Positions 12,001-23,980 of a stretch of 64,000 nt of DNA are shown here, piece after piece. The notes below the pieces were generated by a model. The model was not told the DNA's origin and ran no database searches. It saw only the letters and a program-made list of their open reading frames with translations. The DNA is from Siniperca chuatsi. Lineage: Eukaryota; Chordata; Actinopteri; Centrarchiformes; Sinipercidae. The translations under genes were made by a program, and so were the position numbers. Numbering within the stretch: position 1 is the first letter of the stretch; each line of letters starts with the position of its first letter. The stretch spans positions 3,419,587 through 3,483,586 of the forward strand of contig NC_058058.1 in NCBI RefSeq assembly GCF_020085105.1, read 5' to 3'.

Positions 12001-15000
12001 GTGAATTAATGCTATTCTGACGTTTGTGTGCACGTCTGAGAATAAAGAAATCTCCTGGGAAGCTCATGCTGCTCGACATAATTTAAAAGGCAATATAGCC
12101 TACAGGGACCAGTAGAGGTGGAGTGAAATGTCCATGCGGGTGTGGGTCTCTAAATCGGAGAAAATAACTGGTTTGTTGCATGTGTACCTGGTGGCAGTGT
12201 GTCTCGCATGCCGAGCAGCGGTGTAGTTCTGATGACGTTGATCGTGCAGCCTGTGTTGTGGCTCATGTGCTGCACAGCGGCTGACAGGTTGTGGAGCTGC
12301 GCCTGCAGCTCGTACAGCAGCGTTGCATGCACGTGGAGCAGTGTGTCGGCCTCGGCATGACGCCACTCCAGAGAACGCAACCGCTGGTCAAAGGTCGAGT
12401 TTAAACTAGCACTTTCTTCACCCTGAGAGGTAGAAAGAGAGAAGAAAGGAGATGGTTTAATGCACAGAAATGGTAAAGTTGAGACAATCTTAAGGGAATG
12501 CACAGGGAAAATGCAGTATCTACAAAGTGTCAAACCTATTATATAGTATGTTTAAATATGTAATTTAAAAGGTCGCTCGCCCACAGCAACTCATGTGAAT
12601 TCCAATAGATCTAAAAGCTAAGATGGCTACTGCTGCTCAATAGTTTTAGTGAGACTAAAAGTAGGTGAATTTAGCCCATTGTGTAGTTTATATGCTCAAA
12701 TCTGAAGGGAAAACATGGTCTACTGCTCTACTAAGACTTTCTGATAAACTTCTGGCAGCAAACAATGGCACCATGGCAGGGGCGACCTGGAGACACTGCA
12801 GCCCAGAAAAATGCTCTCTGGTTCAGGCAGACGGCAGAGAAGGATGCAGGGCCCTGGCTAAAGGGCCTGCAGCTAATCCTGTTAGCATTCAGGGTTAAGG
12901 AGGGCTTAGTGGGTGTCAAAACTGAGAGATAAAGACAGACAGAGAGATAAAGACAGGCAGAGATAAACAGAGAGAGAGAGAGAGAGAAATGAGGGTGTTG
13001 GGTTTCACCTGCCTGAATAATATTTTCCCCTATTTTAATAAAAACTGCATGTAATAACAAGCAACATTATCAGTGTTGCTGTTTGTTAGCAATATCTTGT
13101 CTGTTCAGGAATTTGATGAACATATTTAGTTATTATCAAATCCCATACATAATAAAAGCAACAAACAGTTTGCCAGGTAGTGGCGTTATAATCTTCAACA
13201 TCGTTAACTCCTGAATTGTAAGGTCCAAAAATATATGCTCACAGCCGTGTTGAGCCAAAAAACACACATTGCTATTTGTTTATGGGTTTTTTCTCCAGTA
13301 TTAAAAATGTATCTGAAAATATTTTATTATAAATCTTTAGTCAGCTATTTCTCTGGTCTCCTGCTAAATGCTAAAATGCATGGGAGCATGCTATGTTCGC
13401 CTGCATATTAAAGTTCAACTGAGACCAACTGGAAATTTGACCTGTTGTTGATGCTAGATGAAAAGTCAGGGGGATCACCAAATTCATTATTATTCATCTT
13501 TTGGGGAGTTTGAATATCTGTACAAAATCCATTGTATAGCTTTTGAGATATGTCACTCTGGATCAAAGTGTGGCGTTTCGTCTGTCTGTCCAGCAACAGA
13601 CAAAACGACTGATTAGCCACACATCAATGCTACAGATGGATGTACAGTAATTTAAAACTAATTATTAATCCAAGGTTAAAAGTAATTTAAAGGGTTCAAA
13701 TTATTAAATAGACGTTACAAAATAAGTATATTGGGTGTACAAATTAGTAATATGAACACACAAATTGTTAGACGGTGTAGTCCCACATTCGTCCAGGAGT
13801 GTTCTATCGTAGAAAAGGTTTCCGTCGTAGTCATCTGGACGCTGTTTTCAGAATCAAGACGTTTCAGCTCCCATCCGGAAGTCATTCTCAATTGTGAAAA
13901 AATGGACCGGGAACTCAGAAATTTAAGCTACTCTGTGTTACATAAGCCCTGCCCTCAGGAGGGAGTCTACCTGAGTATCTGCTAATTACCCTGCCTAGTT
14001 TCACCTGAAACTGACCTAAATGTTACCATGATGGCCCAGTAATCAGTAATCAGGCCTATTGTTTTCTGGCTGCACCTCCCTCATCACTGTTAAGTACCTG
14101 ATTAGAATGTGATTGGCGTGACCAAGGTGCTAATACACTGTGGTAAACTTTGGGCAGATTGAATCTCCACCATTTCTGTGGATGGGTTTCTTTTTTCACA
14201 AAATGGCTTCCTTGACACCCCGTTCAAACCAACTCAAAATAGCTAGAGTAATCAACAGATACTCAGGTAGACTCCTTCCTGAGGGCAGGGCTTATGTAAC
14301 ACACACGATGGGAGCCGAAAACGTCTTGATTCTGAACACAAATTGTTAATTACCAAACTTTTACTCTGACATGCCATATGCATGAAATGAGCAACAGCTT
14401 GGTCTTTTTGTTGTGTATGTCATTCTTGTTATGAATCTTGGTGCTTCCCTTCCATAAAATTACAGATTTGTCAACCACTTTTTAAAGATGTGGACAGGTT
14501 AACTTCCTGGAAAACAGTGACTTCATCCTGCACTAGTAGTCACATGAAATCTAACCAATAAAGCAGTTAAAATGTTTCAGTAATCCCACCCTTCTGCCCC
14601 TCCTATTAAATAAAACTTATTTTCTTGTCATTGGAATATAGTTTAGAATCTTAACTGTGAGTGCCCAGTCTCAAAATTTGGGAGGTGCAAGCAAGAGCCG
14701 CGATGACTTCCGGAGCCTACACACTGCGTCGAGAATAAACAAAGCTTAAGATAGCTAGCAATGGATGCACTGACCGTGTCTGTGGGAGTGTGGATGTGTG
14801 TTTGAGTTTGGCTCAGCCTCTGTCTGATCTCAGAACTCACCAGAAACTCAAATCTGTTAATTCCCTCCAGTGTCACTCAATGTACCTCTCATCTCTGTAC
14901 AGTCATGAAATAGATTCATAATGCCACGGGATGCATGGCATTTTTTTTTACTCAAGTTGAAACTTTTTCAACACGTGCAAACATGGCGCCCTGAGTGAAT

Positions 15001-15797
15001 TCGCGTCTACTCATGTCTTTTTATTGACCACCTCTAAAATTGTCTGAACACACAGTAAGTGTAACTCCCAAAATGTCGAACTATTCCTGTAAGAACCTTA
15101 AGCTGCCATTTCATTGTTCACTGTAAACTAGCGAACAGCAGGGTACCTGTATCTCCAAGGCCTTGACTCGATGCTGGTGGTTCCTCAGCTCCTCCTGCAG
15201 CTCTGACATTGTCTCCCTCAGCTCCTCCAGCTGCTCCTTTCTGTTCTGGTTCTCGTGGAGCCAATTTGAGACATCATCTGTACAGCGGAACATATCCGGG
15301 CAGCGTTTCTGTGACCTTCCCACTGGCACTGCAGGCAGCGTTGCCATCAGCCGGCACTGGCCGTTAGACGTCAGCTGGCTGCTGTACTCGCCGCACTGTG
15401 CTGCTGAACTACCAATAGTCCGGTTGAAGGTTTGGTTGGTGCTGTCATCAACACCAGTGTTGCTGTTGCGTATCATTGGTGGGGCATCCGGCGGCCGGTT
15501 GGAGTGTCTTTCCAGGAGAGATGAAGAAGGATGCCAGTCAGCGTCCTCATAGTTGTCCTTGTTGATGTCCCGTACGTCCCAATTTGTTTCAGTGTTTGTG
15601 TCTGGTTCATCCCTGCTTGTTTGGATGTCCAAGTCCAGTACATCCCCGTTTATTTCTGTGAGGGTGTTGGGGTGTACATCCTCATCATGTCCAACGTCTG
15701 TGTGTTCATCAGAGGCCACAAAGTCACCAGTGATAGGGTGGTAACACCAGCCAATCAGTAAGACAAAAATCAGTAAAACGGATTGCCACTTCATCAT
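9004..15797 (-). CDS. Secreted fibrinogen C-domain protein, angiopoietin-like, complete, 6 exons
   Basis: Exons on the minus strand: 15797-15147, 12422-12188, 11299-11165, 10079-9863, 9482-9287 and 9150-9004. All have GT-AG borders and matching phases, giving 526 residues. Residues 1-24 are a signal peptide (MMKWQSVLLIFVLLIGWCY). Next comes an Asp/Glu/Asn-rich stretch with N-glycosylation sites (NQTF, NRTI), then a coiled coil at about 175-217. Exon 2 looks helical too. The fibrinogen domain spans about 303-526: CPSDCASLYH, CDMETEGGGWTVFQRR, then WWFHQCFYANLNGVYY and YSLKAVTMMIRPRNF near the end. The order (signal, linker, coiled coil, fibrinogen domain) is that of angiopoietins and ANGPTLs. 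I cannot say which member; FGL1- or FGL2-like is the alternative. Likely an extracellular oligomeric ligand (inference). Intron 1 (2.7 kb) holds an inverted-repeat transposon. Confidence 0.9.
13370..13620. repeat. Dispersed perciform-type repeat (copy 2)
   Basis: It shares the words TTTGACCTGTTGTTGATGC, AAAAGTCAGGGGGATCACC and a GATATGTCACTCTGGATC-like end with the repeat at 1850-2350. It sits in intron 1 of the fibrinogen-domain gene. Confidence 0.55.
13758..14348. mobile_element. Inverted-repeat (foldback) transposon-like element with 13-bp target duplication
   Basis: The 13-bp word ACACAAATTGTTA flanks it at 13758-13770 and 14336-14348. The left arm (around 13848-13975) returns inverted at the right end. 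TTTTCAGAATCAAGACGTTT matches AACGTCTTGATTCTGAA, and CAGGAGGGAGTCTACCTGAG matches CTCAGGTAGACTCCTTCCTG. The left arm extends about 80 bp further out than the right. No coding capacity was seen. The left arm is repeated at 63847-64000. Confidence 0.7.
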
Positions 15798-17479
15798 GAA
15801 GATTCAGTAACTCGCCCTTCCTGCTTGTTGTTGACTTTTATCCATAGCAACTTTGAATGAAGTCACCGGTAGAATCAGTTTCAATTACAGGATCAACATC
15901 AGGGTCAGACCTCGTAGCAGCAAGAAAAGGTACAGACTTCGTCCAAAGTTAGGCTTGAGTTGTAGGTTTAGATTCAGGATGGGAAAGAACTGTCCAAAAC
16001 AAAGTGAAACAAAGAAACCTTGAAATCCTTGAAATCCTTGAAGTGAAAAAACCTCACTGAGGTGAAGAGAGTAGTTTTAGACGAGGATGCTGGTCCTGAA
16101 AAACAGATCGAAATCCAGCTGAGATCCCAGCCAGGTCAAAGGAAAGGTTCGGACCTGGGTGAATCTCTGGAAACAAACTGTTGAAGACATGAAACAAAGT
16201 CCAGATGAACCCCTTCAAGCTGTCTGATTCTTTACTATCTTCAGTGGGACAAATTTGCTATACATTTTGGGTAAATTAAGATCTTTTTTAAACTAAAAAA
16301 ACATGGCTGACTGAGTTCAGTACAAGGACATTTTATTGGAAATGTTTAAGAAGAGCGTACAGCAGCAGAAAAAAATTCCTAAGATTCCCAGTATCTGCCA
16401 TCGGACGTGAAAAACATTGTCATTGAACGTAATCTTGTGCTTTGCAGAATCAACGTTCTTGTCTGGCATTAATGTTGTCTTTTTCAGTGTTTACGTCTTT
16501 TGAGAAAGTTTTCAGAACAGGCCCTGCTTTCAACTTTCTTACCACACAATGGCAATGTAACTTTGACAATAAAACTAAAGATGAATAAATATTCTCTGTG
16601 AGTGTCTATCTTCAGCAAGTATTTGTCTTTGCAAGCTGATTTTCTTAATTAGCTGTAATCATTGGAAACCCATCAAGCTAAAAACTGATGACAAGCTTTG
16701 GAAAGTGCCCAGCAGGAATGAAAAGCATTGGCAAATTCACTAATGAGCTAAAACATTAAATCATGATCCTTTGGTTAACATGAATTTTATTTTTAAGTTG
16801 GAACACACGAAGTATACCTGTATATTCGAACCACATTCTTACCTGTTGCCCTGTATGTCCCAGCATCCCTGCGCTGAGTTCACCTCAATGGAAAAGCTTC
16901 AGGACAGCCAGGAGACTGTTTGTGTGTGTGTGTGTTTGTGTGTGTTCAGCACCGGGTATGACATCTTATCCTGATAATCCTCTAAGAGGATTGGCAGCCA
17001 TTGGCCTGGAAGGTAATAGATTACATATAATGCGATTTGAGTAATGTGGCTACAAGTTTCAGTTACTGACATAACACAGCAAATGAAAGCGACATGATGA
17101 ATAATAATGCGATTTTAACAGGTGTTACTGAAGGAAATCGTCAGCTGAAGCACTGATCTGTTGATTTCATGTTTAAGGCAACAGATCTGCAATTCTTGGT
17201 CACACACTGTAACTTTGGAAGACTTGAACACACTTGAATTGTCTAACTCAAACTGCTGAGGTCTCACATTAGCTGAACTTCTGGCACATTTTACCGTGTA
17301 TTGAAGTTTTGACCGACCACTGTTGCTCAATGTGCCATGCACTTAAGATGCAGCTTTAACTCTATTGGTGATTCCAGTGGTCTACCTGCTACAGTTTTGC
17401 TCAGAGACTTTCATAATGGCATTATGAAAATATTTTGTGGAAAACTGTATTGAAGTAGTAAGTAGTTCCTCATAGGAGG

Positions 17480-17890
17480 AATCCTAATCACTCTAGTGAT
17501 TCATTTGTGTTTTTTGTTCAATATCTAAACAACTGTTGGATGGATTGGCATGAAAATTGGCACACACATTCATGACCCCTTCGTGATGAATTATTATAAT
17601 TGTCGTGTTCCCTTAACTTCTCATCTAGTGCCATCATCAGGTCATATTTTAAATGTGTTCAATACTTACTACCTGCATAACTACTGACATTCCCACCAGC
17701 CTCAGCTATACTTTATGTTTAGTGCTAATTAGTAAATGTTAGCATGTTTACTTGCTAAACTAAGATAAACATACATAAAAAACATCAGCATGTTAGCATT
17801 GTCTTTGTGAGCCTGTTAGCATGCTGTGCCTAAGTACAGCCTCTCAAAGCCGCTAGCATGGCTGTAGACTCTTCTTAATCTCATAATAAA
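17480..17890. repeat. Dispersed perciform-type repeat (copy 3, opposite orientation)
   Basis: It contains the reverse complement of the words at 1850-2350: AACAACTGTTGGATGGATTG, then ATCATCAGGTCATATTTTAA, then GCATGTTTACTTGCTAAAC and repeated AGCATG words. Confidence 0.6.
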
Positions 17891-18522
17891 CGCTAAAAAA
17901 CCCCAAACCAAAACAAAAAGCGGCCTTCTCTGGGAAATCAGATGCCTGTCCAATAAGTTTCCTTATAAGATTTTACCACAGAAAGACTGTGGCTTTCAAA
18001 ATGATGTGTTACTCACTGTCCTTTTAACTCTGTTTTAAAAGTACCCCAATAAAGAGAGAATGTGTGGTGCCCCAACAGTATTTTTTCTGTAGGCTTAGAA
18101 TCCCCTGCAATGTTAATTACACCCCATAATATGAAAATGTTGAACAGAACAAACCACACACTGACAATATTGCTAAAATGTAAAGTTTGTCCTGAAGGTG
18201 GAGCTAAAGGAAATACAATGGGAGTCATTGAAATCAAAACATATTTTGAAGTTTGAATGCAGAAGTAGAACTTTTGGTCTGATAGAAAAGGGAAAAAAAT
18301 ATTAAAAATATTTATTTCAGGTAATTAAACGTGTGAGCAAACCTTACATGTAACATTTATTATTTTTGTTCAGTGTAGAAAAAAGCACAGAAAGACAGAC
18401 TTAATTTAATTGCAGGAGTTGGTGAATAAAGTGTCTCTAGGTCTGATACTGTGTCGATAATGTCATTGGTTTGACTTTTGTTTTATTGTGCCATTACCTC
18501 TTCTTTTTCTTCCTGAACATAC

Positions 18523-18523
<1 letters not shown>

Positions 18524-18577
<54 letters not shown>
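18524..18577. repeat. (AG)n microsatellite
   Basis: About 27 uninterrupted GA units. Confidence 0.97.
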
Positions 18578-18581
<4 letters not shown>

Positions 18582-19776
18582 TAATGGATTGAATGGGCTG
18601 TGGGAGCCCTCTGATGGGTTTATATTTACCTGCCTGCCTCTGTTTGTTCCATTAGAAAAACTGAAAAAACTAAACAACTCAAAGAAAGGACTTCATCATG
18701 ACAGACTGACATGAAGGACTGCAGCTTCAATTGTATTTTAAAAAAACAACATCAATAAAACCAAATTCTGTCTCTAGTGGCTACATACATCCAAAGCATT
18801 GATTTGATATTGTTTCATTTCTTTCAACCCCAAAGACAGAGCACAGTCGTGTCTTTGTAAAGAGTCTTGAGACCAAAACCAACATAACTCGAGTCCTTTC
18901 TCAATAATGAATGTTTTGCAACTAAGTTCTTTGGCTGTCTTCACATTTTTTTTAATTTTGAGAACACAACAAGAAAAATATTGTGACAGCTGATGTGAAT
19001 GTCCCGTTATTTTTACAGAATAATGCAGCTGGAAGAAAAATTATAATAAATGCTTTTAAGCTTTAAGCCAGATACACAGCCTCAACAAAAGGCTCCTGGT
19101 GGACATAGGGCCTACATATAGGACAGGTCTAGAGCCCTAAAGGGAGGCCCTAGTGGATGTGGAGTCTTAGTTGGTGTTCAGACAGAAAACACTGGTGTGT
19201 TAAAACAAGGGGCTGTGTTGGTGGGGGCGTGTTGCTTCAGGTACCAGTAAGACACTGTGGGAGAAATTTATGGGTATGAAGGAGTGTTTAAGTTATGCAA
19301 TGACATGACAGTTAACCTTCAGACCTGGCATGCTTTATGGGAAAAGATAAGCTGAAGACCTTGGAGATGCTTCACCTTCATAATAAGCATGGATAAGATC
19401 CTGTCTTGGCTGTTAGTCACAGACACTGTGTCTACTCGACCATCTGACAAGCACTTCTGATGCCTTTAAAGAGAGGCTCCTGGTGGATGAAGGGTCTTAA
19501 AATTAGGCTGCTGGTGAGCGTTGAATCTTAAAGTGAGGTTCCTAGTATTCTTAGAGTCTTAAAGAGAGGCTCCTGGTGGACACTGAGCTTTAAAAATGAC
19601 GTTCATCCTCATCAGCCTTTCCCCTGGTGGTCCATTAAACAAGTCAATCCCTTTCAGATCCATCATTAGTCACACTGAGGGCTCAGACAGTGGAAAGATG
19701 CTGCAGCAGATGAGTGTGTGTGTAACTGTAGACTCTGACCCACAGGTTTGAATCCCCTCTTCCCTCCAGTGACAAC

Positions 19777-19834
19777 ATGTTGGTGTTAATCTGCCTAATT
19801 TGTTGGCTGACACTTAACACTCAGCAGCAAGGTG
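19777..19834 (+). other. Possible orphan V-type leader exon
   Basis: It begins with ATG and reads MLVLICLICWLTLNTQQQG, a hydrophobic leader-like peptide. A strong donor (GGTGAGT) leaves phase 1, the phase of every V leader in this locus. No V exon with a conserved Cys/Trp framework was found in the next 800 bp, and there is no clear octamer upstream. It could be a relic leader of another V class, the first exon of another immunoglobulin-superfamily gene, or chance. Confidence 0.3.
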
Positions 19835-20479
19835 GTGAGTGGAGATTTGTTGTGTGTCTTGTTGTGTGTGAATTTGGAATTTAAAGACAAGTTGAAGGAT
19901 GATGTGGTTCCACTGTGGGTTGTTTATTGTTTGTTTTGTCTAATGGGTACTGCACACAAATAGTCAACATTGACAGTTCATCTTCACCTGCTGTTGACCC
20001 AAGATGAAAACAGACTAATAAGATACAACAATAAGTGTATAAGTGTAGAGCACAATTCAAATCAGACTTATTTATGTCCTGCTTGATTGTCACTGATGCC
20101 CTTTCTGTGAAGTATAAATCACTCTGGAAAACAGCGTGAGGAGAAAGCCTATATTAGTGACTTGAAAACTTGTATAGTGCCACAGCAATTCCACAAAAGA
20201 GCAGCACTGGTTTACAGCTGTACAGACAACACGACAGTTGGGAAAATGACCATTGTTGTAGTTCTAAGTCTGTGATAAGTGTGTTTTGATAGATGGAATA
20301 AAATAAAATACTGAAATTATAAAATAGTAATAACTACGAATCTGACCCTGAGATAAACCTACTCTTTGAGGATTTAATTAATATACTATTTTCAATTAAG
20401 ACAGCATCACAGCAGTAATTTTTGTAACAATATGGACACAACTGAATTGATGTTTATTATTATGTTCTTTATTAAGAAA

Positions 20480-20626
20480 CTCCTCGCTGGAGGGGGGCAG
20501 CACCATCAGGGTGGGATGGGCATTATCTAGGAGACACCAATCAGCTTAGAGGACAGGGACCACACAGCTGTCAATCAACCAACAGACACCTTGACAGCAC
20601 CGTCAGGGTGGGGACGACTCGACCCA
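20480..20626 (-). pseudogene. CL remnant: start of the constant exon only, with an 80-bp insertion
   Basis: On the minus strand a good acceptor (CTGCAG, as at the intact CL) is followed by the first codons of CL. The 18-bp word that begins CAGCACC and ends GGTGGG then occurs twice (20498-20515, 20595-20612) around about 80 bp of unrelated sequence, and the frame resumes only as far as SSEE. The rest of CL is missing. It heads the cassette whose V is at 21.6-22.1 kb. Confidence 0.8.
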
Positions 20627-21514
20627 CTGCAGAGAGAGAGAGATTAATAAAGTTTATATGAGGTAAACTAAACTCCACCCTGTTGGTTGCAGCAGAGGAG
20701 GCTACTGGTTCTGTTGGTCTTCCTCAGATTGACTGAAACTCATCTTAAACATTTCACTTCCCTCTGAACTCTGTAACCATGGCAACAGACAGGCATCACT
20801 GCTGAACCATGGCAACAGACAGGTTTCAGTACTATAGATAAAAGTTTAAAGTGGCACACTTTTACATATTGCATATGTTTTAAATTTCAAACTAAACATT
20901 CTAAGTTTCAAAGTTAAAAATATTACACATAAGATGAACGACTATCTTAAATATGTCTTGTCTCAATCCAAAACCTCATAAATGATGATATATGTCTGTT
21001 CTCTTCATGCAAGCAGGAATCATCACTGAACAGTCAGGCTTCATTTCTGAAACATTCAAATGAATGTTGTTAACTACTGAACAAGTTTTTCAAACTGGTA
21101 AAATTCTCACAATTAAACACGTCGAATGACTTTAAAATCATTAGTCTGGGGGAAAGATCGAGTAATAGCCATGAACATTAAACACTTAACCAAAAACGAG
21201 TTCTTGAGCTGAAATTTGAAAACGTATTAAATATTTTCTTAATACAGAGTAATGCAGAGTAGTTTTCTACCATAAACTGATGAGAATGAAAATTTTTTTT
21301 TTAAAAGTTTTAGTGCAACTAGATTATTCATTGAAGTGGGTTTTAGTCTGGTTAACGACACTGTGAAGCCTTGTTTGAATTGTTGCAAATACATTGCACT
21401 TCAAATATCAGACAGAATAATAAAACAAGTATCAATTTATCCATTAATAGACAACATCATCAGAGTAATCCAAGTCCCTGTTGGAGTCAGTCAGAGCATT
21501 TCCATAGAGAGCCA

Positions 21515-21560
21515 CTTTGCATCAGCAGCACCATGCTCCAGTGCTCTGGGAGAGTTTATA
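21515..21560 (+). promoter_or_regulatory. V promoter: octamer-like CTTTGCAT plus TATA-like box
   Basis: CTTTGCAT (one base from the immunoglobulin octamer ATTTGCAT) lies 33 bp before TTTATAGT. The leader ATG follows about 80 bp after the TATA-like box. The same block precedes each complete type-1 V. Confidence 0.75.
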
Positions 21561-21640
21561 GTCCTGAGAGTTGAACACTGGATGACTGACAGCTGTCCTT
21601 CATGACAACAGAAGCCACAGAAATCCTCCTCATCAAAAAC

Positions 21641-22114
21641 ATGACTTTGATCTCCGTCCTCATCTGGACTCTCCTCTGCTGCTGCTTCACAGGTAAAGTC
21701 CAGAGAATCAAGCTCCTCTCCTCTGTGAACATCCGTCCCTCTGAAATGAAGCCGACAAAACCATGACGCTGCTTTATGTTTTTGTCTCTGTATCCTCAGA
21801 GTCCAGAGGCCAGTATACAGTGACTCAGCCTGGAGCAGTGAGCTCTGCTCTGGGAGGCTCCGTCTCCATCAGATGTAAGATCAGTGAGACTGTTTTTAAC
21901 TCTAACTCTGTGGAATGGTACCAACAGAAACAAGGAGAAACTACTAAATTGCTCATTTACTGGTCAAATCGCAGAGCATCAGGGATTCCAGGTCGTTTTA
22001 CAGGCAGTGGATCAAACACTGACTTCACTCTGACCATCAGTGGAGTCCAGGCTGAAGATGCAGCAGTTTACATATGTGAGGGTCGACACTATGTCAACAG
22101 TCAGTATGTGTTCA
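21641..22114 (+). CDS. Type-1 light-chain V segment V21 (leader + V exon)
   Basis: Antigen-binding variable segment of a light chain. The leader exon is 21641-21692 ([17 protein letters not shown]). The V exon 21800-22114 starts [20 protein letters not shown]. Framework landmarks are present: [49 protein letters not shown]. The second cysteine is in YIC instead of YYC. Together with V25 it forms a subfamily ([23 protein letters not shown]). The frame is open up to the RSS. It would need inversion to join J at 39.3 kb. Confidence 0.9.
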
Positions 22115-22142
22115 CACAGTGAAAAAGCGTCGTACAAAAACC
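22115..22142 (+). promoter_or_regulatory. V21 RSS, 12-bp spacer
   Basis: Heptamer CACAGTG, 12-bp spacer, nonamer ACAAAAACC. The heptamer is a consensus match; the nonamer matches its usual core. Confidence 0.92.
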
Positions 22143-23760
22143 TCCCTCAGTCAGACTGAACAGAAACTGAAGTGACAGCTGCAGCTGGCTGTGGGGGGTG
22201 CAGCTGGCCAGAGTGAAACACTTTGGAAATATAATTTAATCTTTTTGAATAACCTCTGATAAAAATGATTTTAATAGTTTTTGTACAAGTACTTATGGAT
22301 ACATTCATCTGTTCAAGTGTGAAAAATATGGTCAATTTGAAGGATAAACATATATATGATTTTCTACTTAAGCATCCTGACGTGAATGCCTGGCTTCACC
22401 TCAGCTAAAAGTTTAGAGGAGCTGCTAAAAAAAAACTTAATGGCATATTTATTTCATTTTAAATAGTCTGAAAACTACCTGGCTGCTTTGATCCTAAAAA
22501 TCCAGTGCACTTTGTGCAGAAAAAGTACTGACGAGCTGATTCTGAGGAAAGACAGAATGGACATTTGAAACACGATGCATCATTAATAGCATGTTGAGTA
22601 AAACACTACAAAGTAAGTGCTAGTCAGCCCATGCATCTTCAGCTTGCATGCTTAATTTTTTTTTTCATTTCAGTTTTGCAGTTTTGACCAAGTTTACAGC
22701 AGCTGAGGTTGTTGCATGTTTAAATATCATATGATCATATTGTTTATCCTGCTGTAATATTGTCACGTTTCAAGTTTTTTTTTTATTCTGAAAATTAATA
22801 CGCACTTTCACATAAGCTGTCATGCACATGCACGTGTCCAGGGCAGCCCCCTCACTGAAAATAAGTTCCTGTGTGAGTCTCAGTGTTGGTGTCTCTGCCT
22901 TCTGGAACTAAGGAAGGCCTTAAAGACCGATTCTAGGGGAAAAGGAATTATAGATAGTCCTGTGTGTGTTAACAGATGTTGTTTTTCTTCAGACTTTTGT
23001 AGATTATTGACAGGATTTAACACATTGGCTTGATACAAGTGAAACCTTTAGGATTGGGAAATAGGGTCAAGGATGTCTTTCCATGTAAAGGTCAAACCAT
23101 GTCAGAACACTTAATATAAGCAAACAAAACCCCATACATTTGTTAAAAACAGGGGTAACAGATGATAAAATATTTTCTACATAAATAAAATAACACCCTT
23201 TAAGACAGCGGTTTTCAAAGTCTGAGACTGTGGGTCTTCCCACAGATAAAAGGACTGTCCTAAGGCTTTTATTAGTTTCTGATTCTGGGAAAGTGGGAAA
23301 AACAGTAAAATTCTCTATTTCTTTAAACAAATGACACACGTTTAAGCTATTTTATGTGATCTCCTTTTGATGACAAATGTAATAACTAATGTAGTATTTT
23401 TTCACTTCCATTCACTCAGCATCCCCTGAAACTGTTTGGAGTACCCAAGGAGCCCGCCCCCCCACTTTGAAAACCTCTGCTTTAAGACATAATATGATTA
23501 AAATCTACCAATACCAGTGCAATGAAAGTGTAATGCTGCAGGTAAATAATAACTCATTAGTAGTGTTCTTTTGGTGTTCCTAAACATATATGCAACACTG
23601 ATGTAAAGAAAAAAACTGCGTAAAATCTAAGATAAGAAACATGTGAAGTCATCTTATGCTGACGATACTCTACATATTGTTTCTAATCCTTATAACTCCA
23701 TTCAGTATGGAATATGGAATAAGACACTTGTTGCTGGCATAAAAACATCCATGAAAAAAT
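22143..23760. other. 3' flank of V21, paralogous to the flank of V25
   Basis: No gene was seen. Much of it matches 25465-27640 block by block, for example CTTATGCTGACGATACTCTA and GGAACTAAGGAAGGC. The main differences are a hAT-type MITE here (23206-23479) and an unclassified repeat in the other copy. Confidence 0.7.
23206..23479. mobile_element. Non-autonomous hAT-type MITE, 274 bp
   Basis: The ends are CAGCGGTTTTCAAAGT and, inverted, CAGAGGTTTTCAAAGT. An 8-bp target duplication CTTTAAGA is at 23198-23205 and 23480-23487. An 8-bp duplication with CAG..CTG ends is typical of hAT elements. There is no transposase. The paralogous site at 27332-27339 has a single CTTTAAGA, i.e. the empty site. 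Confidence 0.88.
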
Positions 23761-23764
23761 TATT

Positions 23765-23934
23765 GCTGCTCTCCTCCCAGCTGCTGCTGCTGCTGCTGCT
23801 GCCATCCACCTTCCAGGCCAGACTCCAGTCTGAGGGGAAGCCCTTGTAGGCCAGGCACATGAGCGTGGCCTTCCCCTGTTGCAGCTCCTCGCTGGAGGGG
23901 GGCAGCACCGTTATGGTGGGGACGACTCGACCCA
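23765..23934 (-). pseudogene. CL remnant, 3' half deleted
   Basis: It reads from an intact acceptor (CTGCAG) through [20 protein letters not shown], then [16 protein letters not shown] and a six-serine run to WEES. The sequence then jumps to a 3'-flank block (TTGTTGCTGGCATAAAAACA) that also occurs at 32868-32887. Compared with the CL at 33.1 kb about 350 bp are missing, including the second cysteine and the stop. There is no J nearby. Confidence 0.85.
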
Positions 23935-23980
23935 CTGCAGAGAGAGGGAGATTAATAAAGTTTATATGAGGTAAACTAAA

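Larger units (their letters stand above)
15798..19776. other. Gene-free spacer, repeats only
   Basis: No exon was recognised. It contains the 5' flank of the fibrinogen-domain gene, a dispersed repeat (17480-17890), an AG microsatellite (18524-18577), and from about 19090 several near-repeats of the word AGGCTCCTGGTGGA with GTCTTAAA. The open frames in this stretch are short and of low complexity. Confidence 0.5.

Noticed and set aside
20000-20100. Possible second V exon after the orphan leader (CAGCAGGTGAAGATGAACTG-like on minus)
   Set aside because: A few framework-like codons only, on the wrong strand for the leader, no Trp or second Cys in frame.
21336-21605. Conserved short frame ending in an HWMTDSCPS peptide before several V segments
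   Set aside because: It covers the V promoter and 5' UTR. The conservation comes from duplication of the DNA; the frame's left end differs in each copy.
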